Shown: positions 52,858-61,757 of the stretch, piece by piece
Layout of the letters: the number at the start of each line of letters is the position of its first letter
How positions within the stretch are numbered: the stretch's first letter is position 1
NCBI RefSeq assembly: GCF_900129315.1
Contig: NZ_FQUS01000017.1
Location: 50,041 to 114,040, forward strand
Length of the DNA: 64,000 bases
Direction of reading: 5' to 3'
From: Fodinibius roseus
Lineage (GTDB): Bacteria > Bacteroidota > Rhodothermia > Balneolales > Balneolaceae
Position numbers and translations under genes: made by a program
The notes under the pieces: generated by a model
What the model was told of the DNA's origin: nothing
Seen by the model: the letters and a program-made list of their open reading frames with translations, nothing else
Databases searched by the model: none

Positions 52858-53562
52858 TTATTGAAGTGTATACCTACCTAATAAACCATCTTTAATCCTT
52901 GCCGGCGCATTAAACATCATAACATCAAGTATGGAAAGCCATGGGATAAAGTCTTCCCCGAACTGTTTGTATTCCTGTTTCTCCGCTTTCAGAAAGTGTA
53001 AATTTATCCCTCTTTCCTGGAAATACTCTTTTTGATAAAGTTTTTTTCCTCCAATCGGGTTAATTAAATTATCCACCTCCTCTTGCCTACAAATATCAAT
53101 CAACCGATCAACAGTATCATATTCCTGGTTCTCAAATTCTTGCGAACTTTTCAAGAAGGAACATGTTATTCCCAAGTATTCTGAGCTCTTTTTAACGCTC
53201 TGCATTGCAAGTTCATTTATATAGTCAGTTCTTAGTGCTAATACTTGCTTAACTACCTCGTATACCTCATCAAAATACGGAGCATTACTATATGTAAATT
53301 TGATCTTTTTTAGAAGTTTCTTTCGTACCCGCTGATTTAACCCATGCTCGATATCTTTTATTTTTTTATACGAACTCACATCCTTGCACGGAACAGTAAA
53401 GTATTTAGGATGTCCGTTTATCAATATTCTATTTCTATTTATCCAACCGTTTTTGATAAAATTCACATCATCATAAAAAACAAATTTATCAACGACCTTT
53501 ATCAACTGGAAATATCCAATATATGGAAAGAAATAAGGTTGCATAACAGTGAGGCTATTCAT
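52858..53562 (-). CDS. WbqC-family protein
   Basis: About 234 residues, starting MNSLTVMQPYFFPYIGYFQL, then DKFVFYDDVNFIKNGWINRN and NGHPKYFTVPC, which are the WbqC-family signatures. WbqC genes occur in O-antigen and surface-glycan clusters; the reaction is not known to me. The start is set at 53562, giving an 8-base overlap with the aminotransferase upstream. Fits a role in making an activated modified sugar. Confidence 0.9.
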   Translation of the reverse strand: MNSLTVMQPYFFPYIGYFQLIKVVDKFVFYDDVNFIKNGWINRNRILINGHPKYFTVPCKDVSSYKKIKDIEHGLNQRVRKKLLKKIKFTYSNAPYFDEVYEVVKQVLALRTDYINELAMQSVKKSSEYLGITCSFLKSSQEFENQEYDTVDRLIDICRQEEVDNLINPIGGKKLYQKEYFQERGINLHFLKAEKQEYKQFGEDFIPWLSILDVMMFNAPARIKDGLLGRYTLQ

Positions 53563-54646
53563 AAACAACTTCCTTTATATTCTCCTGAATGACAGATATA
53601 ACTTTTTTTTGCTCTTCCTTTATTAAATCATAGTATAACGGTAAACATAATACGCGCTTTGATATATCATAGGTTCTATTAAGAAGAGGGCCTTCCATAT
53701 AATCAAGCTCACTCAGACTCGGATAAAAATACCGTCTCGGATAAATCTCATTCTTTTCCAAAGATGCCTTTACCTTCAGCATTACTGTTTCACTTTCAAA
53801 GACCACTGGGAAATAGGCATAGTTAAAATTCGCCGCTGGATGAATAGTGATGCCTCTTGCATTCGCATATGTTAAAAAATCGGCATACCTAAGCCACTGG
53901 TTTTTTCGAGATACCAAGATTTCATCAATGTAATTAAGAATGCATAATCCCATGGCTGCATGAAATTCCGAATTTTTTCCGTTAATACCCACCCCTTCAA
54001 AATTACCGGGGCCGGCATGACCAAAATTTCGCATGCGTGAAATTTTATGATTTACATCCTCATGTCTGGATATTACCGCTCCACCCTCGATCGTATGATA
54101 AAGTTTTGTGGCATGGAAGCTTACGGTACTCACATCTCCGTAATCAAACACCGACTTTCCTTCAAATTCAGTGCCGAAACAATGGGACGCATCATAAATC
54201 ACTTTTAGGTCATACTTATCCGCTATCTCTTGAATAGCCTCCATATCGCAGGGATTCCCGTAAACGTGGGTTGCTATAATTCCCGAAGTGGTATCAGTTA
54301 TAGCATCTTCTATAAGATTCGGATCTATATTCAAGGTGTGTTCATCTATATCAACAAATACCGGCGTACACCCTTCCCATACGATGCTGCTGGCTGTTGC
54401 CACATACGAATAAGGAGTAGTAATAATTTCACCTTTTAATCCCAACGCATTGATCGCTATTTGTAAAGCAATAGTTCCATTGGATACAAACAATAAATGT
54501 TCTATATCCAGATATGCTCTTAATTTTGCTTCAAGCTCCTGAACAAGCGGACCATTATTTGTTAAATACTCGCGCTGCCATATTCCTTCAAGGTATTCTT
54601 CATACTCGGCACGGGGCGGCATAAAAGGCTTGGTTATAGGAATCAT
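53555..54646 (-). CDS. DegT/DnrJ/EryC1/StrS-family sugar aminotransferase
   Basis: 363 residues, full length. Opening motif PITKPFMPPRAEYEEYLEGI, FVSNGTIALQIAINALGL, TTPYSYVATASSIVWEG and the PLP-lysine region VSFHATKLYHTIEGGA. Resembles VioA/FdtB-type enzymes that aminate nucleotide-linked 4-keto or 3-keto sugars (product class: dTDP- or UDP-amino-sugars). Lies 12 bases downstream of the giant glycosyltransferase and starts the sugar-building part of the cluster. Confidence 0.93.
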   Translation of the reverse strand: MIPITKPFMPPRAEYEEYLEGIWQREYLTNNGPLVQELEAKLRAYLDIEHLLFVSNGTIALQIAINALGLKGEIITTPYSYVATASSIVWEGCTPVFVDIDEHTLNIDPNLIEDAITDTTSGIIATHVYGNPCDMEAIQEIADKYDLKVIYDASHCFGTEFEGKSVFDYGDVSTVSFHATKLYHTIEGGAVISRHEDVNHKISRMRNFGHAGPGNFEGVGINGKNSEFHAAMGLCILNYIDEILVSRKNQWLRYADFLTYANARGITIHPAANFNYAYFPVVFESETVMLKVKASLEKNEIYPRRYFYPSLSELDYMEGPLLNRTYDISKRVLCLPLYYDLIKEEQKKVISVIQENIKEVVYE

Positions 54647-54658
54647 GTTAGTATACGT

Positions 54659-57600
54659 TTATTTATTCTGTAACTTAGTATTCATTTTCCTTAACAATAA
54701 TCGGCAAGAACCTTCTTGGGTGTACCTGCTGTCCATAACCTTTTTGCCACTATCTGCGATTTCCTGAAAATCTATTCTCTCTGACTGCAATAATTCTCCA
54801 AGATTGGTTTCCTTGTCGACAAAAAGTAAGTGTTCTTTGTTATTGAATCTTTTAGAAAGACCGGGGATTCGGTCAGTAATAACACAGCATCCCCATCTCA
54901 TCCCGCTTTTTACGCGACCGTGCAGATAATCCGGGTAGGTAGGATTGCAGTTTAATACAATTTTTGAGTCAGCATATAAACGATCCAAGTGCTCGGCGGT
55001 AACTTGTCCGATCCATTGTATAGAAGACTTCGAGTGTAACTTGTTGTATCCGTTTGCCTGTTTCTTATCAGCAGTAATTACGATGTTAAATTTATCTGAC
55101 GACAAGTCACTAAGCTGTTGAAGCATATCAAACCGCCTTCTGTGGCGCACATACTGGTCCACCAAATGAAGCATCTTCATCCAACGATAATCTTCTTCTG
55201 TTTTCTCTCTGCTAAACTGATAAGTACCTCCAACTACGGAAGCATAACACTCTTTGAAAACAGAAAGAACAGATTGATCATATATCGACTTCATTTCCCC
55301 CATTAATACTTCTCCTACAGAAACAATATTTTCATCCAGCTTAGATATCTCTTGAAGAATGAGTGCCGAATCTGCATAACCTGCGTTCAGAGCCCAAGGT
55401 ATTAGGACATCGATTTCTCTTTTTTCCAATTTTTTTTGGGCTTTTTCCTCATCGACCTCAGTTACGGGAGGGAAGAAATCGATAGTAAAAGAGGGATTTG
55501 TCCCCGGACCCAAAACATCAAGTTCATCAAGTATGGCTTGATCTTGAGAATAAAAAATAGTCTTAGAACCCATCTTTTTAAGACGTTGCCACATAAAATC
55601 GGCAAAGAGATGATCCCCCAGCATAGCGAAAATATCTACATTTAAAAGATCAAATAAATTGGCACTTTGTACACGGTCAATCATTACCCAGGAAGGGTAT
55701 CCCATAATTCCGGAATGAATTGCATGTCCGGGCTCTTTGCTAATTTGTACGATTTTCTCTAAAAAAAGAGGGTCTGTCAGATACAATATTTCTGATTTTA
55801 CGCCTTCATTGCGGGTTTTTTCAGCTAAAATAGCAGCCCGCTTATTATGCAATCCATAAGCCATATCTGCATTCCCCGGCGCCAGATAGCTAACTTTTTT
55901 TAAAGCACTATACTCTGAATCATTAATGGTTTTAGTTGCCTTTGTATTTGAAGTGAATTTTTCGGGCCAGCTATATATAACATTATCCAGATTATCGTAC
56001 ATTGCATGCACCAAATGATATGACGTTTTGAGAAGCTTATTTTTCCGATTTTGACCGGCAGGAGGTTTTATATAGTCATGCCGTAAAACAGCATCCGGAA
56101 AATAGATCAATTTTTCTCTTTCATAGCCCCGGCTATAGTATCTGTAGCTTAGCTCCATTCCCTCATGGTACACCAACAGGCTGTCTTGCCAACCATCGAT
56201 GTCAAAAAAAGGCGTTGAACGAAAAGAGGTATTACCTTCCAAAAAACATACTGCGGGTTTTGTCTCCGACCCGAGGTAATAGTGCCAGGGCGTTTTGCCT
56301 CCCTTATTTTTTGGCAAATATACGCCCCGAGCCACATATGCATCCCTTCTGGCATAAATACGTTTGTGCGCCTGCAACAGACCCTCTTCTGGGATACCGT
56401 CATCATCGATAAATAACAAGTAGCTTCCCTCTGAAAAAAGGGCGCCAAAATTACGAGCCAAACACGCACCCGCATTCTGTTTTAAATGAATCAGTACATC
56501 GACATATTTATTTATTTTTTTAGTTGCACCTTCACTCAGCCCATTATTAACAAAAATAACTTCCGTTTTTTTATCTCTTTGCCTGTGGATCTCCTTCAGG
56601 TTCTTCAGGACTTCCGTATTCATCTTGTTACTGACCACAATTACAGACAGCTCAGGTACTCTAATACTGTCAAATACTTCTTTATAGTTATAGAAGTAGG
56701 AATAAAGTGTTTTTTTAGATTCCCAACCCTTTTCATGAAGCTGATGTATCAACTCTGAATCAATCTTTATTGAGTCATGATAATCTATTGATTGCAGGGC
56801 ATGGACCATGATATAAAAGGCCATACTATCGGTACCATCCCGATCAATCCTATCCTGACACTCCCTCACAATTTTTTCCCTGTGGTCCGCAAGTTCCCCA
56901 TTTTGTAATTTATCGGCTATAGCTACGGCTATATTTGCTTTCTTTCTGCTTGTAGGTGTCTGCCAAAATTTTCGCGGTATAATTCTGAGAGGCGTCCCCG
57001 AATCAAATGAATTGTCAAATTCATTTGTATAACCATTACTGATCAGAGATCGGTCATTCTTTTTTTCTTTCCTATGTAATAAGTTCGCATTATTGCCCAG
57101 ACTTTTTTCAATTTTCTTAAACTGTTGCTCCGTTAAATTCAGTTTTTGTTTTAAAACTACCAATCCAAGTCGCCTATTGATCCAGGCGGTCACTTCCGGG
57201 TTCCCCTCCAACGCCTTCAACATCTTTTTCTCTTGCTCTCCGCTCATATAGGTCGACGGATCTTTCAGTATAATCCAGGCTTCTACAACACGCACCGTCA
57301 GCCATTTGGAGAAATCGGTCTGAATATCTGTGTCATCCTGTTCCGGCAGCGGTGGAAGAAAGGGCAGCAGGGGCTCCACTTTATTTCCGGAGTTTACCGT
57401 TTCCATCAGTTCTTTTATCATCTCTACGGCCTGAGTTCGTTTACCCAGCTGATTCATTACGCGAACATAGGTCATAGCCACCGAGACGCCTGCTTTACCG
57501 CTGTTAAATAAGCCAATCAATTGTTGGGCAGCTGCCAGCATGGTCGCTCCTTTGCGCGACCGGGAATGAGCATTGCCTGCACTTGTATCCATCTGCTCGG

Positions 57601-60600
57601 CAGCACAAATCATATTCAGTGCCTTCATATATTCTTCCTGTGCTCCGGAAGAAATTTTCTCTTCCCAGTCATCCATCAGGGAATCCGTCCACGGCGAGAT
57701 GCTCAATGTTTTTTTCCATACTGTCTTCTCCGGCTGTTCGGGAGTTGCCTCTTGATCAAAAATCCATCCCGATTCTTTAAATTCCTTGATCCGATTTTCT
57801 TTAATAGCGACTATATTCATTAAATAGGGATCAACACCTGCTTCGGGATCGTGCTCAGCCAGCAGCGCGGGGCCCGGAATATATTCATACACCACATAGT
57901 TCATTTCAGTCAGCTGATCTCGCAGTCCCGCGAAACTTTCATCACTCTCTCCAATAGATGCCAATACAACGGGGTGAGCTGCCTCAAGTGTTTTTGAAGC
58001 CCCCTGCAACACCTCCGTCTCCATGCCGTTGACATCTATCTTCACAAATTCTATGTCGGGCTGGCCCGCAAATGTCCACCAGGCATCAAGAGTGGTGACA
58101 GAAATATCCTCTTCACCATCCTCATCAATAGTGTTAAATTCGGAGCTTTCGGCATTCGTTAACCTGCCTTTACCAATTTCCTGTCCGAGTGCCCGCTCTA
58201 TAATCTCCAGTTGATGGAATCCATTTTCTGACTTGCTCATCTCCAAATGCCGTCTGGCTACCGCACCTGGCTCAAAAGCATATACCGCTCCCTCCCCGCC
58301 TACTTTTTTTGCCATGGGTAAAGTGAAAGCGCCGAACGAGGCCCCCGCATCTACCACCTGCATTCCGGGCTGCAGGTACTGCCGGATAAAATCCAGCTCC
58401 GGTTCAAACCACTGTTCCTGCTCCAATAGCACATAGGGAGTGAGCATCTCAAGATCTGCAGGCGTACAGATCGTCACATCGTCTTTCGTTTTTATGTAAT
58501 AGGTTTTGTCTTGATGACAAGTCATGTCCTGCTGTCGACCATTCCTTTGTTGGTGGGCCTGCTGACCGTTTACCGCTGTTTTTGTCATCATTTCCTCTGT
58601 TGCTACAGGTTGTTGCAAATCTTTATCTTGCGGCTGAAAATCATTGGCCTCTTCCTCTCTTATAGCCTTATTGGCATCGTCTTCCTTTATCATGATAAGA
58701 GGAGTGGTATCAGGTCCGTCAGTCAACTGCTCAATCTCTTCTTGAGATAATGGTTCGATCTCAATATGATCCTGCCATTCTTCCAGACCATTCGTATACC
58801 CATCGACCCATTGCTCCCACATACGGCGAAAAGCCACCGAGAGGTGCGCGCCAAATCGTTTGCCATCGCAGACGGGTGAATGTAATATCTGTTCCCTCAA
58901 CCTTTGTCTCGTTGCACCCAGCGTATCCCGGTCTTTTGCCAGCGCCACCACCTTTTCGGTATATTCCACCCAGCTATCCGTCACCCATTGCTGCAGGCCG
59001 GCATTTACAAGATGTGTGGTCGAGTGACGCCCTGCGAAAGTAGGTCCGGGCATCGTAACTACGGGCACCCCCATATAAAGGGCTTCACAGGTCGTGAGTC
59101 CCCCTGAATATGGCCAGGGATCAAGGGCGATATCGAGACTGTTATAGGCCGCAAGGTGCTCGTCATGGGAGGTATGTCCCTGAAATTCAATGCGATCGCC
59201 GGAAATTCCCTCCTCTGCCATTACCATTGTTATTTGATCTTTGAAAGAGGGGGTATCGTACTGCTTGCTTTTCAGAAACAGGCGGCTCCCGGGTATCTCC
59301 TGCATAATCCCCGCCCACTGTTTCAATACGACCTCATTTACTTTTGTGGGATTGTTAAAGCATCCAAAAGTGATATACCCATTTTTTTCGGCCGGCAGCT
59401 CACCCACTTCCGGAGCGTAGGCCGGGGGCGTAAACGTGATATAATCATCCGGCAGGCGTACCAGCTTTTCGGTATAGTACGGCTCTTCTCCTTCGGGACT
59501 TTCATGCCAGTCGCTGATCAGATAATCAAAAGCTTCAAGTCCGCTCGTATTAAATAATCCGCCAACCCACTTCACTATGATGGGCGCCGGTTTTCGTGAC
59601 ATAACATCCAAACAATTATCGGCAGAGTGGCCGGACAGGTCCACCAGTATATCCAGCTCGTCCTCACGAATCAGGTTCTCAATAACATCCGGATTGTATC
59701 CCACGACCGATCGCCACGTATCAATATTCTGGTGGATGCGCCGGGTAACAAAATCATATTTATTATTTGTCGTATAACAATACAACTCAAAACGATCTTC
59801 CGTCAGCTGCTCCAGAGCCCCGGCGATCATCCAGCCGACGGGATGGCGACGAAATCCACCCGATACAAAGCCGATTTTCAACTGTTTATCCTTTTCTGTA
59901 TTGGGAAGAACGGTAATCGCACGGTCCTCTTCAGGAATAAATTCTCTACCTAACCGCACGTGCTCCTTGAATATATATTCTCTGCTGTTTTCGGGATTGT
60001 AATGCAGTCCCATAAGGTAGTTGGAAATAGCCTTTTTCGGATCCGCCATATCTTCAATAGCCCGGCGGTAGTGCTTCTGGGACTGTTCAAACCGGCTTAC
60101 CTCCTGCAGGCACAAAGCATAATTAACCCGAAGTATGCCATTGCGAGGCTCCTCCTCAAGTAATTGCTCATATAGATCAATGGCTTTATCATAATCTCCC
60201 TGCGATTTATAAAGCTCTGCTTCGCTTACCTGAATAGGAGTTTGGGTGCTATGCCTTTCCTTGGCTTCCCCAATACAACGTAATGCTTTTTCATAATTAC
60301 CCTGCTTTTTATACACTTCTGCCTTCTCCAGAATAGCGTGCTTGTGATCTTTCTCAATCTTCAAAGTGATATCAAATAGTTTCAGGGCCTGCTCCAGATC
60401 TCCCTGGTCCCGGTAAATTTCTCCAATCCTAAAAGCGACTCCGGAATTTTTAGGATCCAGCCGGTTGGCTTTCTGATAACACTGCAGAGCCTCCTCGAGC
60501 TTGGCCTGAGCCCGGTACACCGAACCCAGGTTCAGCCATCCTTTCAGGAGATCCTCTTTCCTCTGCACCGCCTCATTTCCATATTTCTCGGCTTCTTCGA

Positions 60601-60865
60601 ACTTTCCCAGGTTATAGTAATTCACCGAGAGCATGTGATAGGTTTCCGGCTGCCCGGACCCAAGTTTTATGGCCTTTTCCAGATATCGCATTGAGGATGC
60701 ATGATCCCCTTTCAGTGATAGCGCAATCCCCATCATGTGATTGGGCACCCATCGATACTCTTTCTGGATTTCATTGCTTTTTAAAACGGTGCGAAGTTCG
60801 GCTATCGCCTGGTTGGGCTCTTCCCATTCCAGGTATTTTTGGGCTTGCTTAATCTTTTTTTGCAC
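54659..60865 (-). CDS. 2,068-residue multidomain glycosyltransferase: TPR, OGT-like, FkbM methyltransferase, GT2, CgeB-like
   Basis: Modules in order. About six to eight TPR repeats (residues 1-290). An O-GlcNAc-transferase/SPINDLY-type catalytic domain (325-690; KIGFVSGGFRRHPVGWMIAG, GCFNNPTKVNEVVLKQW, LDPWPYSGGLTTCEALYMGV, HSTTHLVNAGL). A Gln-rich linker (700-790). An FkbM-type SAM methyltransferase (800-1030; VVDAGASFGAFTLPMAKKVG, FVKIDVNGMETEVLQGASKT). A helical region without a call (1050-1400). A GT2 transferase (1405-1640; LSVIVVSNK, LLFIDDDGIPE as metal site, NTSFRS). A CgeB-like GT1 domain (1660-2068; YLHGRVKSGMRWGCCVITDR). No frameshift is visible. OGT-type enzymes glycosylate Ser/Thr of proteins, here probably flagellin; the other modules would extend or methylate the glycan. 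Confidence 0.9.
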   Translation of the reverse strand: MQKKIKQAQKYLEWEEPNQAIAELRTVLKSNEIQKEYRWVPNHMMGIALSLKGDHASSMRYLEKAIKLGSGQPETYHMLSVNYYNLGKFEEAEKYGNEAVQRKEDLLKGWLNLGSVYRAQAKLEEALQCYQKANRLDPKNSGVAFRIGEIYRDQGDLEQALKLFDITLKIEKDHKHAILEKAEVYKKQGNYEKALRCIGEAKERHSTQTPIQVSEAELYKSQGDYDKAIDLYEQLLEEEPRNGILRVNYALCLQEVSRFEQSQKHYRRAIEDMADPKKAISNYLMGLHYNPENSREYIFKEHVRLGREFIPEEDRAITVLPNTEKDKQLKIGFVSGGFRRHPVGWMIAGALEQLTEDRFELYCYTTNNKYDFVTRRIHQNIDTWRSVVGYNPDVIENLIREDELDILVDLSGHSADNCLDVMSRKPAPIIVKWVGGLFNTSGLEAFDYLISDWHESPEGEEPYYTEKLVRLPDDYITFTPPAYAPEVGELPAEKNGYITFGCFNNPTKVNEVVLKQWAGIMQEIPGSRLFLKSKQYDTPSFKDQITMVMAEEGISGDRIEFQGHTSHDEHLAAYNSLDIALDPWPYSGGLTTCEALYMGVPVVTMPGPTFAGRHSTTHLVNAGLQQWVTDSWVEYTEKVVALAKDRDTLGATRQRLREQILHSPVCDGKRFGAHLSVAFRRMWEQWVDGYTNGLEEWQDHIEIEPLSQEEIEQLTDGPDTTPLIMIKEDDANKAIREEEANDFQPQDKDLQQPVATEEMMTKTAVNGQQAHQQRNGRQQDMTCHQDKTYYIKTKDDVTICTPADLEMLTPYVLLEQEQWFEPELDFIRQYLQPGMQVVDAGASFGAFTLPMAKKVGGEGAVYAFEPGAVARRHLEMSKSENGFHQLEIIERALGQEIGKGRLTNAESSEFNTIDEDGEEDISVTTLDAWWTFAGQPDIEFVKIDVNGMETEVLQGASKTLEAAHPVVLASIGESDESFAGLRDQLTEMNYVVYEYIPGPALLAEHDPEAGVDPYLMNIVAIKENRIKEFKESGWIFDQEATPEQPEKTVWKKTLSISPWTDSLMDDWEEKISSGAQEEYMKALNMICAAEQMDTSAGNAHSRSRKGATMLAAAQQLIGLFNSGKAGVSVAMTYVRVMNQLGKRTQAVEMIKELMETVNSGNKVEPLLPFLPPLPEQDDTDIQTDFSKWLTVRVVEAWIILKDPSTYMSGEQEKKMLKALEGNPEVTAWINRRLGLVVLKQKLNLTEQQFKKIEKSLGNNANLLHRKEKKNDRSLISNGYTNEFDNSFDSGTPLRIIPRKFWQTPTSRKKANIAVAIADKLQNGELADHREKIVRECQDRIDRDGTDSMAFYIMVHALQSIDYHDSIKIDSELIHQLHEKGWESKKTLYSYFYNYKEVFDSIRVPELSVIVVSNKMNTEVLKNLKEIHRQRDKKTEVIFVNNGLSEGATKKINKYVDVLIHLKQNAGACLARNFGALFSEGSYLLFIDDDGIPEEGLLQAHKRIYARRDAYVARGVYLPKNKGGKTPWHYYLGSETKPAVCFLEGNTSFRSTPFFDIDGWQDSLLVYHEGMELSYRYYSRGYEREKLIYFPDAVLRHDYIKPPAGQNRKNKLLKTSYHLVHAMYDNLDNVIYSWPEKFTSNTKATKTINDSEYSALKKVSYLAPGNADMAYGLHNKRAAILAEKTRNEGVKSEILYLTDPLFLEKIVQISKEPGHAIHSGIMGYPSWVMIDRVQSANLFDLLNVDIFAMLGDHLFADFMWQRLKKMGSKTIFYSQDQAILDELDVLGPGTNPSFTIDFFPPVTEVDEEKAQKKLEKREIDVLIPWALNAGYADSALILQEISKLDENIVSVGEVLMGEMKSIYDQSVLSVFKECYASVVGGTYQFSREKTEEDYRWMKMLHLVDQYVRHRRRFDMLQQLSDLSSDKFNIVITADKKQANGYNKLHSKSSIQWIGQVTAEHLDRLYADSKIVLNCNPTYPDYLHGRVKSGMRWGCCVITDRIPGLSKRFNNKEHLLFVDKETNLGELLQSERIDFQEIADSGKKVMDSRYTQEGSCRLLLRKMNTKLQNK

Positions 60866-61396
60866 AGACTATGCTGTTCGTTGCTGTTCTGTTTCAAATA
60901 TCACCTATCTATTTTGCAAATAAAGTGCCATCAGGTCTGTTGCCTTCCATATCCGCTCTAATGGGTGATTATGCGTGTAATTTCTTGTTGACGCCGGAAA
61001 TTATTTCTTGCAAGCGGGAATATTTGGTAGCCCGGTCCCCGGGAGAAGGCATGCCGTAGACGTTTTAGCGAAAAATATCTGGGTACTTCACCGGCGCCTG
61101 CCTGTGCGGGCCAGCCGCTGAATGCACCCTATATTTTCGAATGATTCCTTTCCAAGCGTTTGTTGACCCGGGTATGGGATGCTTTTGTGTCACAATATTT
61201 CAGGAGAGGTCCCTCTCACTCACGACGGGTTCCCCAAGACTGCAGGATCAGCGGCAACTCTGGCATATTTTTTGAATATTTCTACTCTATGGGTATCCTG
61301 ATAATGCCGGCCAAACTTTTCACTTAAGTTTTTTTAGTCTTGGCCGATAATAGCGATACCTGGCTATTTTAAACGTTTTTGTTAAATAAACCATCT
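60866..61396. other. Divergent control region between the glycan cluster and fliS
   Basis: 531 bases with no credible gene. The sigma-28-like promoter of fliS lies at 61324-61350. A GC-rich short palindrome (CCCGG..CCGGG, near 61030-61045) and a T-rich tract were seen. No strong promoter was recognised for the large gene on the minus strand. An older remnant of coding DNA cannot be excluded. Confidence 0.4.
61324..61350 (+). promoter_or_regulatory. Sigma-28 (FliA)-type promoter of fliS-fliD
   Basis: TTAA, 15 bases, GCCGATAA. The -10 box is an exact match to the FliA consensus, and the 15-base spacing is ideal. It lies 46 bases upstream of the fliS start. The TTAAG head is shared with both flagellin promoters. 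Confidence 0.82.
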
Positions 61397-61723
61397 ATGC
61401 CGAATCCACAGCAAATATATCAACGACAGGCAGTAATGAATGCTTCACCACTACGGCTGGTGGTAAAGCTGTATGATCTCGTCCTGCAGGCTACTTACCA
61501 AAAAGACGCAGAGCGCGTGAAGGATGTCCTTGCCACCCTCATCGAAAGCTTAAACTTTGACTACGAGCCCGCCGGTGAGCTTTTTCAGCTCTATCAATAC
61601 TGCCAGGACCTGGCGCGAAAGGAGGAGTACGAGGAGATAAGAGAAATACTGGAACCCCTGAGGGATGCCTGGGAAGCGGCTGACAAGAAGGAACAGCCAA
61701 ACGGGGACAGCGTCTCCGGTTAA
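61397..61723 (+). CDS. fliS: Flagellar export chaperone FliS
   Basis: 108 residues from ATG 61397; the longer frame begins with TTG. The family block YQRQAVMNASPLRLVVKLYD is well kept, followed by amphipathic helices. FliS binds the C-terminus of flagellin in the cytosol and prevents early assembly. The C-terminal tail (AADKKEQPNGDSVSG) is polar and not conserved. First gene of a fliS-fliD-small gene operon under the sigma-28-like promoter; 34 bases to fliD. Confidence 0.87.
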   Translation: MPNPQQIYQRQAVMNASPLRLVVKLYDLVLQATYQKDAERVKDVLATLIESLNFDYEPAGELFQLYQYCQDLARKEEYEEIREILEPLRDAWEAADKKEQPNGDSVSG

Positions 61724-61757
61724 GCTATATGGTACAGCAAACTAAAATAGTGATGAC

